Part shown: piece by piece, positions 1 through 7,173 of the stretch
Position numbering within the stretch: the first letter of the stretch is position 1
How the letters are laid out: every line of letters starts with the position of its first letter
Assembly: GCA_964487255.1 (NCBI GenBank)
Contig: CAZAQV010000002.1
Coordinates: 248,001-312,000 of the forward strand
Direction of reading: 5' to 3'
Source: CAZAQV01 sp964487255
GTDB taxonomy: Bacteria; Myxococcota_A; Polyangia; Polyangiales; CAZAQV01
Length of the DNA stretch: 64,000 nt
The notes under the pieces: model-generated
Told to the model about the DNA's origin: nothing
Databases searched by the model: none
Seen by the model: only the letters and a program-made list of their open reading frames with translations
Program-made: the position numbers and the translations under genes

Positions 1-456
1 GTGCGGTCCCATCGATGACTTGATGTCCTCCTCTAAGACAATACCGTGTGACTCGAGCAGCTCCTTCGCCGTCTGTGTCTTGCCATCGCCGCTCGCGACA
101 AAGTTGTGACTCTTGTCCGTGTCGTTGGGCTCGATGTAAATACCCTCCTTGCCTGAAGCGGCCAGATGCTCCTGGAGCTCTCGAAGACCTCTGATCTTTT
201 CTCCAATCTTCTTCGAATCTGCCTGGCTCACCTCAAGGTCGCTCATGCTGGCACGGACTTGGCCGTCGATGTCTTCCATCCGCTTTTTTGCAACGTACAG
301 AATCATCTCTGGGCTCAGGGTCGCGAAGTCGCTGAGATCAACGCTGCTCACCACGGCGGGGCCAGTGAATCCGCGCACTTGGGTGCTCGCTCTGCTTGGT
401 TCGCGGCCGTTGCTGTCCGGGGCGTACGAAACGGGCTGCCAGATAACGATTGTCAT
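1..456 (-). CDS. Unknown protein with coiled-coil region, runs off left edge
   Basis: The reading frame opens with ATG at 456 and is still open at base 1, so the C-terminus is missing; 152 codons are visible. The start overlaps the stop of the upstream small gene in an ATGA junction, so the two are translationally coupled. The N-terminal ~45 residues are polar and Ser/Thr-rich. Residues ~50-105 are charged and heptad-like (Glu, Asp, Arg and Lys with regular Leu, Ile and Met), which predicts a helical coiled coil. There is no signal peptide, membrane span or recognisable catalytic motif. I do not recognise the family. Secreted or structural components of a secretion system often look like this (acidic, helical, small), but nothing here proves it. 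Confidence 0.7.
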   Translation of the reverse strand, partial: MTIVIWQPVSYAPDSNGREPSRASTQVRGFTGPAVVSSVDLSDFATLSPEMILYVAKKRMEDIDGQVRASMSDLEVSQADSKKIGEKIRGLRELQEHLAASGKEGIYIEPNDTDKSHNFVASGDGKTQTAKELLESHGIVLEEDIKSSMGPH

Positions 457-710
457 GAATAGATTCCTTTCGGCATGGCGGAGAGGGAAAGGACAGACAT
501 GGCCGCGTCATCCACAGCTTCTTCGAACCGCGCTTGCAGTGACTCAAAAGCCCCATCACCGATGAACGCCTCGTCAATGTCGTCTGCTAGGTTGACGCCC
601 GCCTGAGAAGCAAGGCTCTTGAGCTCAAGCGTCTGCCGTTCGAGCTCGAGCAAGATGCGCTCAAGTTGTTCCGAAAGACTTCGGTCGAAGAATGAAAATG
701 AGTCGGCCAT
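453..710 (-). CDS. Small acidic helical protein, unknown
   Basis: 85 residues starting MADSFSFFDRSL. The frame can be extended upstream to a TTG, but the ATG at 710 follows a purine-rich GGGAAAGGGAA stretch and is the better start. The protein is Leu/Glu/Asp-rich with two predicted amphipathic helices, and it has no Cys, signal peptide or membrane segment. Its stop codon overlaps the start of the next gene (ATGA), so the pair is probably co-translated, and a physical partnership (chaperone and substrate, or two subunits) is a reasonable inference. The family is not recognised. Confidence 0.65.
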   Translation of the reverse strand: MADSFSFFDRSLSEQLERILLELERQTLELKSLASQAGVNLADDIDEAFIGDGAFESLQARFEEAVDDAAMSVLSLSAMPKGIYS

Positions 711-866
711 GTGCTGTTTTCCCTTTCCCCATCCTTCTCGGAGCAAGCGGCAGCACGGTTGCGAACTTTCTTAGGGAGTCCGTAAATTTTCTAAAAGGCT
801 CGGTTTTCGTAGCTCTCGAAGCGCCTCAAGTACCCGACGGTAGAGTTGCTTTTCCCACCCAATGCC

Positions 867-887
867 GCGGACTGTCGGAAAGTCCGC
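867..887. other. Inverted repeat near the end of the cytochrome gene
   Basis: GCGGACT and AGTCCGC form a perfect 7-bp stem with a 7-nt loop, about 25 nt beyond the stop codon of the minus-strand cytochrome c gene. There is no T-tract on either side, so a classical intrinsic terminator is not supported. The rest of 711-910 must hold the promoter of the small gene at 453-710, but no clear -35/-10 pair stands out. Confidence 0.35.
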
Positions 888-910
888 CATCGCAAGGCAT
901 CCGCGGCGAT

Positions 911-2953
911 TCACAACGACTCTAGGTACGCGACCAAGGCTTCCTTGTCCGTTCGACTCAAGTGCGACGAATGACCCATTTTTCCGTCCGTGCCATCGAG
1001 CATCGCGAGCAGCGTCGGGAACCGGCCATCATGGAAGTATGGCGCCGTGTTCGCGAGTCCAACGAGCGCGGGCGTATTGAAATCACTTTTTTGGTCCGCA
1101 CTGGCGCGCACGATCGGGTAGCTCATCGTGTCCGAGAACGAACGCTTCTCGACATGGCAGCTCGAACACTCGGCCTGCTCGGAGTGAAAGATCGCCTTGC
1201 CTTTGGCAACGAGCTGCTTGCGGGAGAGGTCCGGCGCCTTGGTCGGTACTCGCAGGCTCTTGACGTAGGCCACCAATGCTTTTTGGTCATGCGCGCCAAG
1301 CCCCTTTCCGCCGAGCCGCTTAAAGGTCTGCGTCAGGTGATCGTCGATGCTCTTGGCGCCGCCGTTCCAACCGTAAGGCGCCGTACCGCTCAGCTTGCCC
1401 GCGAGCATGGGCGTTTGCCGCGGCCCGTTGGGCGTCGACCAGACCAGGCCGTCCTGTCGACCCCCGGGGTGACAGCTCGCGCACGAACGGCCGTCCTTCG
1501 AGATGCGGCGATCGGTCGCGAAAAAGAGTTCGCGCCCGTGGGTCACCAACGGGTCACGGCTCACGAATGGCATCGCGTGGTTCACGATCTTTGGCCTCGC
1601 CGGATCGTTCGCAGCGTTAACCACACTCAGCTGCCGCGCTTGCTGAGACCACACGACGAGGCGATCGTGCTGCTCATCCCACGCGAGCCCCGTCGGTCCG
1701 GCGGGCACCTCGACCGAACCCCAGCCGCCATCGGAAACGACGGTCGAGTCTCCCTGACAGACCACAAAAACCTTTCCCTCACGGTTGCTCGCGGCCGCTC
1801 GAGGAATGCGACAACGCGGCAGGTGCCCGAAACGTCGCTTTTTAGCGACGTTATCCGCTGTCGAAAGCTCGAGCAGTCGCTCTTGGACGGGACGTTCGGA
1901 GATGACGGACGAGCCGTAACCTGTGCTGATGCGCTGCGGCTCCCCGGGGAAGATTTCCGAAACCGGAATGATCACGTCATCGCCGTGGGACACCATCGCA
2001 AATCCATGTACAGGCGTGCGGCGGATCACCGGTTGGCGGACCGGCCTACGCCCAACGTGTTTGGGCAGGGCGATGGGGTGCTGTGGCCCAAAGGGATCGA
2101 GTTGGTTGACCATATGAAGGGGACGTCGATGTCGGATGTGACGCCTCACGACAGGCGTGTGAACACGGTGCGAGTGGTCCCGACTCGACACGCTCCAAGT
2201 ATTGAGGTCGACGCGCGACACCTTGCCACCTGTCACATGGCTGACGAAAGCTTGCTTGCCATCTCGGCTCACAACGGCTGCGAAGGGGTCGGCGTCCAGC
2301 TTGAGGCTCCGAGCCACAAAAGGCGCTCCGCCTGCGGGCATCTTCACTTCAGAGATCTTTGCGCCCCAGCGGCTCACGACGAGTGCGCGGTCCGATAACG
2401 GCGTCGCGGCGATGGCGGTGGGTTCGGTCGGGACCGGCACCACCGAATGCGCTCGCAGCGGTAGCGAAAGACTTGACGCGGGGATCAGAACCGCAAAGCG
2501 ATGAACGTCGCTAAGTGTGACCAAGACACGTCCGTCCGGCAGCGTCAGCACCGAACTTGGTGTCGCACCAAGGCTCGTCTTCGCGAGCTGCTTGCCGCTC
2601 TCGACGTCCACCGTGAGCAGCGCACGCGCGTCCTCATCCGCAACGTAGGCGATCGTTCGTCCCGCCGCTCGCGCAAGCGATACGGTGCCGGACGTACGCT
2701 GAATGCGCGCCGGCTTCGGAGCGCTGGCCAGAAGCTGCGGTTTGGCGGGAAGAGTCGGTTGAGATTTGCCGCTGACCTCTGGCGTGGTCGATGCGGCGAA
2801 CGACTCCGCGGCCAAGCCGCCATCGCTCGCCCCACATCCGGTCGCAACCACCAAGCAAACGACCCACAAGCATGTAACCGCGAGCACCCAGAGCGCAGCA
2901 CACGCCCTCACACTCCAGTCTGCATTACGCTTCGCGCTCCCCACGTCTCGCAT
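911..2953 (-). CDS. Lipoprotein with beta-propeller and di-heme cytochrome c domain
   Basis: 680 residues. The N-terminus has a basic stretch, a hydrophobic core and a lipobox-like VVATGC, so it is probably an outer-membrane or periplasmic lipoprotein. Residues ~70-480 carry repeated YVTN/YncE-like blades (for example VADEDARALLTVDVESGK). The C-terminal ~190 residues hold two CxxCH haem motifs, CASCH near 491 and CSSCH near 596, plus PYFHDGRF, all typical of the MauG / cytochrome c peroxidase family found in Myxococcota. The likely role is periplasmic redox chemistry on an unknown substrate. A His/Arg-rich segment around residues 245-300 is unlike the rest of the propeller; neighbouring frames are closed there, so a frameshift is not supported. 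The gene follows carD on the same strand by 33 nt. Confidence 0.8.
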   Translation of the reverse strand: MRDVGSAKRNADWSVRACAALWVLAVTCLWVVCLVVATGCGASDGGLAAESFAASTTPEVSGKSQPTLPAKPQLLASAPKPARIQRTSGTVSLARAAGRTIAYVADEDARALLTVDVESGKQLAKTSLGATPSSVLTLPDGRVLVTLSDVHRFAVLIPASSLSLPLRAHSVVPVPTEPTAIAATPLSDRALVVSRWGAKISEVKMPAGGAPFVARSLKLDADPFAAVVSRDGKQAFVSHVTGGKVSRVDLNTWSVSSRDHSHRVHTPVVRRHIRHRRPLHMVNQLDPFGPQHPIALPKHVGRRPVRQPVIRRTPVHGFAMVSHGDDVIIPVSEIFPGEPQRISTGYGSSVISERPVQERLLELSTADNVAKKRRFGHLPRCRIPRAAASNREGKVFVVCQGDSTVVSDGGWGSVEVPAGPTGLAWDEQHDRLVVWSQQARQLSVVNAANDPARPKIVNHAMPFVSRDPLVTHGRELFFATDRRISKDGRSCASCHPGGRQDGLVWSTPNGPRQTPMLAGKLSGTAPYGWNGGAKSIDDHLTQTFKRLGGKGLGAHDQKALVAYVKSLRVPTKAPDLSRKQLVAKGKAIFHSEQAECSSCHVEKRSFSDTMSYPIVRASADQKSDFNTPALVGLANTAPYFHDGRFPTLLAMLDGTDGKMGHSSHLSRTDKEALVAYLESL

Positions 2954-2986
2954 GAAAGGTTGAGACGGGTCGCTTTTGAAAAGGAT

Positions 2987-3475
2987 CTACGGGCCGAGAA
3001 TCTTCTCGATATCTTGGTGGATCTTGTCGGTTTTGACCTTGCGGGCCAACGCCAGCTCCGAAATCAACAGTGACTCCGCCTGCTCAAGAAGACGGCGCTC
3101 ACTAAAGCTGAGCTCCTTGTCCGACTTGAGACGGTAGAGGTCACGGAAGACCTTGGCGACCTCAAAAGGGGAACCGCTGTTGAGCATCTCGTTGTACTCG
3201 CGCTGTCGACGATTCCATGGCTGCGACTTGACCGCCACTTCATCGGACTTGAGCACGTCCATGACCTTTTTGACGTCATTGCGGGAGATCACGCGGCGAA
3301 GCCCCATCCGCTTGGCTGCGTCGACCGCCACAATCACCGTTCGAGACTTCTTTTCAAGCGTCTTGATGATGTAGAACTCGGTCTTGTTGCCCGCTATTTC
3401 CTTCGCTTGAACCGCACTGACTTCGCCCACGCCATGGGACGGATGCACTGCATAATCTCCGACCTTAAACTTCAT
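2987..3475 (-). CDS. CarD/CdnL-family RNA polymerase-binding regulator
   Basis: 162 residues from ATG 3475, which has AGGGG about 10 nt upstream; the longer frame to 3598 lacks such support. The N-terminal ~60 residues form the CarD_CdnL_TRCF RNA polymerase-interacting domain (FKVGDYAVHPSHGVGEV). The helical C-terminal half matches CdnL, with the basic PWNRRQREYNEML region. The length fits CdnL (about 160 residues) rather than M. xanthus CarD, which has an extra HMGA-like tail. CdnL proteins stabilise open complexes at sigma-70 promoters, including rRNA promoters, and are usually essential. It lies downstream of recA, separated by 194 nt that hold a strong hairpin. Confidence 0.92.
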   Translation of the reverse strand: MKFKVGDYAVHPSHGVGEVSAVQAKEIAGNKTEFYIIKTLEKKSRTVIVAVDAAKRMGLRRVISRNDVKKVMDVLKSDEVAVKSQPWNRRQREYNEMLNSGSPFEVAKVFRDLYRLKSDKELSFSERRLLEQAESLLISELALARKVKTDKIHQDIEKILGP

Positions 3476-3574
3476 TGGTCTTTTGCCCCTCAGGTATTGT
3501 CCCCCTGCTGAAACTCGTTTCAGTAGGTTTCTGGGCGTAGCATGAAGGCCTACCGCGTCAACGCGATATCGATG

Positions 3575-3651
3575 GCTCTTCACGGCTCCGCGTCGCAAGC
3601 ACCGATGTGGTTATACCACATCGGCTTGCTTCGTCTGCGCACGCTCATCGC
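3575..3651. repeat. Intergenic palindromic element, copy 1 (after recA)
   Basis: The element begins GCTCTTCAC (3575-3583) and ends GCTCATCGC (3643-3651). Between them is a strong hairpin at 3595-3629: CCGATGTGGT, a TAT loop and ACCACATCGG, with an extended GCAAG/CTTGC base. The same end motifs bracket other hairpins at 25.1 and 59.9 kb. Its right end lies about 20 nt beyond the recA stop codon, so on the minus strand it would sit in the recA 3' untranslated region. There is no T-tract, so it is not a textbook terminator. Confidence 0.65.
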
Positions 3652-3669
3652 ATTATAATTACATGGAAA

Positions 3670-4812
3670 TCAAGCCTGTGCGCGGGCGCGACCGTTGGCC
3701 GACGAGGCCCCGTTTTTCTTAGCCTTCGCGGAGCCACTCTCGTCGCTCTGCGAGGCGGCTTCTTGAGTCTCGGGGGCTTCGAGCAGGCCGTGCTTGATAA
3801 GCAGTTGTTTTTCAATATCTGCAAGCATTTCCGGATGCTCCTCGAGGAAAGAGCGCGCGTTATCGCGGCCTTGGCCGATACGATCGCCGTTGTAGCTGTA
3901 CCAAGAGCCTGATTTATCAATGATTTTGTCCTCGACACCGAGGTCAAGGACGTCCCCGGTCCGGCTGATGCCGTGGCCGTAAAGAATGTCGAACTCGCAG
4001 GTCTGAAAAGGTGGTGCGACTTTGTTCTTCACGACCTTGACCCGTGTCCGGTTGCCGACGGCTTGGTCGCCAACTTTGATGGTGCCAATCCGGCGAATGT
4101 CGAGGCGCTGCGAGGAGTAAAACTTGAGTGCGTTACCCCCGGTCGTGGTCTCTGGGCTGCCGAACATCACACCGATCTTCATGCGGATTTGGTTGATGAA
4201 AAAGAGTGTGGTGTTGCTCTTATGAACCGTTGCGGTGAGCTTGCGAAGCGCTTGGCTCATCAGACGCGCTTGAAGACCCACGTGACTGTCACCCATTTCG
4301 CCCTCGATTTCTGCCTTTGGAACGAGCGCAGCCACCGAGTCGATGACAATGAGGTCGACCGCGCCAGAGCGCACGAGCGTGTCCGCGATTTCAAGGGCCT
4401 GTTCACCGTGGTCAGGCTGAGAGACGAGCAGCTCGTCGACGTTGACCCCAAGCTTTCGGGCGTAGATCGGATCGAGCGCATGCTCGGCATCGATGAAAGC
4501 CGCAACGCCACCCTTCTTTTGGCACTCGGAGATAGCGTGAAGCGTAAGCGTCGTTTTACCGCTCGACTCCGGCCCATAGATTTCGACGATGCGCCCACAC
4601 GCATAGCCCCCGACACCAAGCGCCAAGTCGAGCGAGATGGACCCCGTCGAAATGGTGGGGATGTTGCGAACCGCGGCCTCGTCGCCAAGACGCATGATAG
4701 CGCCTTTTCCGTAGGCCTTTTCGATGGTGCCGAGCGCCAAATCGAGCGCTTTTTGCTTGTTGGAGTCGGTGTTGACGGTCTTGGATGCTGACTTTGTGTT
4801 GGAGCGGCTCAT
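3670..4812 (-). CDS. recA: Recombinase RecA
   Basis: 380 residues. The ATP-dependent strand-exchange protein of homologous recombination, and the co-protease for LexA in the SOS response. Walker A GPESSGKTT is at residues 80-88, the Walker B-like LIVIDSVAAL and the L2-loop region ETTTGGNALKFY are intact, and the C-terminal domain is complete. The tail beyond ~345 is low-complexity and basic (Ala, Ser, Lys, Arg). The N-terminus carries a ~20-residue Ser/Asn/Lys-rich extension before the usual start of homology, within the normal range for deltaproteobacterial RecA. ATG 4812 has GAGG about 7-10 nt upstream. The cinA-recA order is widespread in bacteria. Confidence 0.98.
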   Translation of the reverse strand: MSRSNTKSASKTVNTDSNKQKALDLALGTIEKAYGKGAIMRLGDEAAVRNIPTISTGSISLDLALGVGGYACGRIVEIYGPESSGKTTLTLHAISECQKKGGVAAFIDAEHALDPIYARKLGVNVDELLVSQPDHGEQALEIADTLVRSGAVDLIVIDSVAALVPKAEIEGEMGDSHVGLQARLMSQALRKLTATVHKSNTTLFFINQIRMKIGVMFGSPETTTGGNALKFYSSQRLDIRRIGTIKVGDQAVGNRTRVKVVKNKVAPPFQTCEFDILYGHGISRTGDVLDLGVEDKIIDKSGSWYSYNGDRIGQGRDNARSFLEEHPEMLADIEKQLLIKHGLLEAPETQEAASQSDESGSAKAKKNGASSANGRARAQA

Positions 4813-4862
4813 GGGTACCTCGTGCGGTTCTTAAATGGCTGGGTGTTGGGTCCTGTGTAAAC

Positions 4863-4929
4863 GTTCAGTGCCTGGTGTATCGCAGTTTTTCCAAGGGGTG
4901 GCAAGAAAAAAGATACGTCTGTTCAGTGC
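4863..4929. promoter_or_regulatory. Paired GTTCAGTGC sites upstream of recA (possible SOS operators)
   Basis: The nonamer GTTCAGTGC occurs at 4863-4871 and again at 4921-4929, flanking the best recA promoter candidate. As I recall it, the Myxococcus LexA-box consensus ends in GTTCAG, and the second site with its upstream flank (4911-4926) matches most positions. LexA itself is not in the window, so this is an inference from position and motif. Confidence 0.35.
4876..4904 (-). promoter_or_regulatory. Candidate recA promoter
   Basis: On the minus strand TTGCCA (4904-4899), a 17-nt spacer and GATACA (4881-4876) form a plausible sigma-70 promoter about 65-90 nt before the recA start. One GTTCAGTGC site lies just downstream of the -10 and the other upstream of the -35. 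Assigned by eye only. Confidence 0.35.
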
Positions 4930-5010
4930 GGCAGAGTGTGATGCACAAGCGGTTGGGGAGGCTTAGCACCTGAGCCACAAGAGAGGTGAATTGTTCGCTC
5001 CGATCAATCA

Positions 5011-5033
5011 AATTTGTGGAGCTACCACAAATT
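5011..5033. promoter_or_regulatory. Perfect 9-bp dyad upstream of recA
   Basis: AATTTGTGG and CCACAAATT are perfect inverted repeats separated by 5 nt (AGCTA). The site lies about 200 nt upstream of recA and about 60 nt past the cinA stop codon. The arms are AT-rich at the outside, which suits a dimeric DNA-binding protein. It could also form an RNA hairpin ending cinA transcripts, but the T-run on the minus strand is poor. Confidence 0.4.
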
Positions 5034-5059
5034 CGATTTCGATCTGCGCCTGTCTTCTT

Positions 5060-5100
5060 GCTCTTCGGCCAAGACATCTTCGCTGCGCACGCTCATCACG
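5060..5100. repeat. Intergenic palindromic element, short copy 2 (end of cinA)
   Basis: GCTCTTCGGC at 5060 and GCGCACGCTCATCACG ending at 5100 match the two ends of the element after recA; the 15-mer CTGCGCACGCTCATC is identical in both copies. The central hairpin is absent here. The right end overlaps the last codon and stop of cinA. Confidence 0.45.
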
Positions 5101-6349
5101 AACGGGTGGCGCGCGCGACGAGGTGAAGCGCGATGTAGGCTGCAAGCTTCTGAATGCGTGTGCGATCACCCGGCAAGACTTTGTGTTTGGTGACGATCGA
5201 CGCGCCGTCCGCGCGTGCAACAGCGAACCACACCGTGCCCACGGGTTTGGTTTCGGTCGCGCCACCGGGCCCCGCGATGCCCGTCACCGAGACCGCGACG
5301 TCCGCTCCCGAAACACGAAGCGCGCCTTCGGCCATCTGCACTGCCACCTCTTCGCTCACCGCGCCGTGCGCGCGCAAGGTGTCTTCGCGCACGCCGAGCA
5401 GCGTCGTCTTGGACGCGTTCGAGTAACACACAGCGTCCATCAGCAAGTAGTCGGAGCTGCCGGGTATCTCGGTCAACATCGCACCGATGAGCCCGCCCGT
5501 GCACGACTCAGCGACCGAAAGCGTCCAACCCCGGTCTCGAAGCGCACGTCCGACGAAGCCGGCGAAGCGCTCGTCGCGACCGCCGTAGACGTGTTGACCC
5601 AATCGCTCGCGAAGCTGTTTTTCAACTTTGCCACACAACGCCTCTACGCTCTGCCACGCAGCAGCCGTCATGGCGGTACGGTCTGCCTTGATCTTGAGTT
5701 CGATCTCGGGAAAGTGGACGCGATAACCGAGGGTCACGCCGGGAAACGCGGCCTCGATGTCTCGGAGTTTGTCGGCCAGCTCCGACTCGGGAAGCCCGAA
5801 GGTACGGAGATGAAGTTGATAGGACGTGCGCTCGGTCAGCGGAGCGAGAAGCGGCTCGATTTCGTCGGCGAAGATGCCCTTCATTTCGCGTGGCACGCCG
5901 GGCAGGCACACGATCAACGTGTCCCTGTGTTGGACACGAAAGCCCGGCGCGGTGCCATGTCGATTCGTGATGATCTGCGCGCCACGCGGGAAGAGTGCCT
6001 GTCGTTCATTAGACTGCGGCATGGGTCGACCACGTGCGCCCCAGCGTCTGCGAATCGCCTCCAGACTCGGTGGGTCGATGGCGAGTTCGGCACCGATGAG
6101 CTGCGCAACCGCATGGCGCGTGAGGTCGTCGCTGGTCGGACCCAGCCCACCGGTGGTGACGATCAGATCGACGTCTGCACAAAGGCGCTCGAAGGCCTTG
6201 CCCATCACGTTCGCCTCGTCTTCGACGGAGACGTGTTCGACGACGTGAAACCCAAGCGCGGTGAGCGCTTCACCCAACCACGCGGCATTGCTGTTGACAA
6301 GTTCGCCGCGGGTCACTTCCGTCCCGATGGTAAGCACAGCGGCGCGCAT
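5096..6349 (-). CDS. cinA: CinA-family competence/damage protein (NMN amidohydrolase)
   Basis: 417 residues from ATG 6349; the frame extends upstream without homology. Residues 1-~170 form the MoCF/molybdopterin-binding-like domain (IGTEVTRGELVNSN, TTGGLGPTSDD), which in CinA acts as an ADP-ribose pyrophosphatase-like module. The C-terminal ~165 residues form the PncC-type nicotinamide-mononucleotide deamidase (SVAESCTGGLIGAML, SVTGIAGPGG, KPVGTVWFA). CinA salvages NMN back into NAD synthesis and is often co-transcribed with recA, as the order here suggests. The predicted ribosome-binding site is weak. Confidence 0.95.
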   Translation of the reverse strand: MRAAVLTIGTEVTRGELVNSNAAWLGEALTALGFHVVEHVSVEDEANVMGKAFERLCADVDLIVTTGGLGPTSDDLTRHAVAQLIGAELAIDPPSLEAIRRRWGARGRPMPQSNERQALFPRGAQIITNRHGTAPGFRVQHRDTLIVCLPGVPREMKGIFADEIEPLLAPLTERTSYQLHLRTFGLPESELADKLRDIEAAFPGVTLGYRVHFPEIELKIKADRTAMTAAAWQSVEALCGKVEKQLRERLGQHVYGGRDERFAGFVGRALRDRGWTLSVAESCTGGLIGAMLTEIPGSSDYLLMDAVCYSNASKTTLLGVREDTLRAHGAVSEEVAVQMAEGALRVSGADVAVSVTGIAGPGGATETKPVGTVWFAVARADGASIVTKHKVLPGDRTRIQKLAAYIALHLVARATRS

Positions 6350-6416
6350 GACGGGCTCACATAACGCGGAAACGTTCGATTTGCCAGCTATCCGAGGGTG
6401 GCAGTCGGTGGCCCAC

Positions 6417-6454
6417 AAAAAAACGCGGCCTCCGTCTGGAAGCCGCGTCTCTTT
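6417..6454 (-). terminator. Intrinsic terminator, probably bidirectional
   Basis: ACGCGGC-C-TCC, loop GTCT, GGA-A-GCCGCGT: a 10-bp stem with one mismatch. It is followed by a T-run on the minus strand (A 6417-6422 on the plus strand) and by CTCTTTT on the plus strand. It ends the minus-strand lipoprotein gene that stops at 6473. Confidence 0.8.
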
Positions 6455-6472
6455 TACGTATGGGCCTGGCTA

Positions 6473-7036
6473 CTATCCGCCGCAGTTATCGCCTTCGAAT
6501 GAAAAGCCCGAGCAGACGTCAAAGGCCTCGTAGCAACCGGAGTCACAGCGACACTGAATACATTGGTCGGAGCCCGGATCGGCGATGCACTTATCCAAGC
6601 AGAACTCGCTGCCACAGTTGGCGCTCACGCCATAGCAGTAGCCGCAGCCGTCGGTGATGTCTGCGTCGGTCGCCTTCACGGCGTCGCGTACACAGTTACG
6701 GAACTTCTCGTCGTCTCCTTCGGAGGTGCCAAAGCAGGCGACGGCATTGTCGCTCGCTGCGGTAGCGGCTGCGTTGGTGTCGAAATCGAGACCATCACAT
6801 TGGTTGGGGTCACCGGTGTAATATCCGGTCGATGCGTCGGCGGTCGATGCGTCGTCAGCCGATGCATCGTCAGCCGATGCATCGTCAGCCGATGCGTCGT
6901 CAGCCGATGCGTCGTCAGCCGATGCGTCGTCCACCGTCGCGTCGGTGCCCGAGTCGGTTGTGCCAGGATCATCATCATCTCCGCAGGCGGCAAACCCCGC
7001 GAGACAGAAAGCCAGTAGGTACATGTGAATCTTCAT
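6473..7036 (-). CDS. Cys-rich lipoprotein with DDASA tandem repeats
   Basis: 187 residues. It has a short signal peptide with the lipobox FAACG, then an acidic stalk containing five perfect plus degenerate copies of the pentapeptide DDASA (about residues 35-68), then a C-terminal domain with 16 Cys. The Cys domain looks disulfide-rich (CGYCYGVSANC, CQCRC-like spacing). Asp/Ala/Ser stalks between a lipid anchor and a Cys-rich head are common in Myxococcota surface lipoproteins. No enzymatic motif is visible. The stalk is encoded by nearly identical 15-bp repeats, so its length may vary between strains. Confidence 0.75.
   Translation of the reverse strand: MKIHMYLLAFCLAGFAACGDDDDPGTTDSGTDATVDDASADDASADDASADDASADDASADDASTADASTGYYTGDPNQCDGLDFDTNAAATAASDNAVACFGTSEGDDEKFRNCVRDAVKATDADITDGCGYCYGVSANCGSEFCLDKCIADPGSDQCIQCRCDSGCYEAFDVCSGFSFEGDNCGG
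6846..6935. repeat. 15-bp tandem repeats inside the lipoprotein stalk
   Basis: GATGC(G/A)TCGTCAGCC is repeated five times head to tail from 6846 to 6920, followed by a sixth, diverged copy. The copies differ only at one synonymous position, so the expansion is recent. The unit is a multiple of three, so copy-number change would lengthen or shorten the stalk without a frameshift. Confidence 0.9.
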
Positions 7037-7173
7037 GCGCGTAAGCGTTCAACAAGGGTGCCGGTCACGCAACTAAATGAAAGTGCGCAAATTTTTGGCT
7101 ACGCAAAGTTTACATGTGCCGCGACATGCCTGTCCCAGACACACGCCTAGAACACGACAATTGTGTGTCCTTT

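Noticed and set aside
1830..2230. Possible frameshift pair in the cytochrome gene
   Set aside because: Translating the other two frames through this stretch gives stop codons, so the odd His/Arg-rich segment stays in the same frame.
962..2398. Long plus-strand open frame of 478 codons
   Set aside because: It is antisense to the cytochrome c lipoprotein gene, whose haem motifs and propeller repeats show which strand codes.
4991..6364. Plus-strand open frame of 457 codons
   Set aside because: Antisense to cinA, which has both domain signatures. The long frame is a product of GC-biased third positions.
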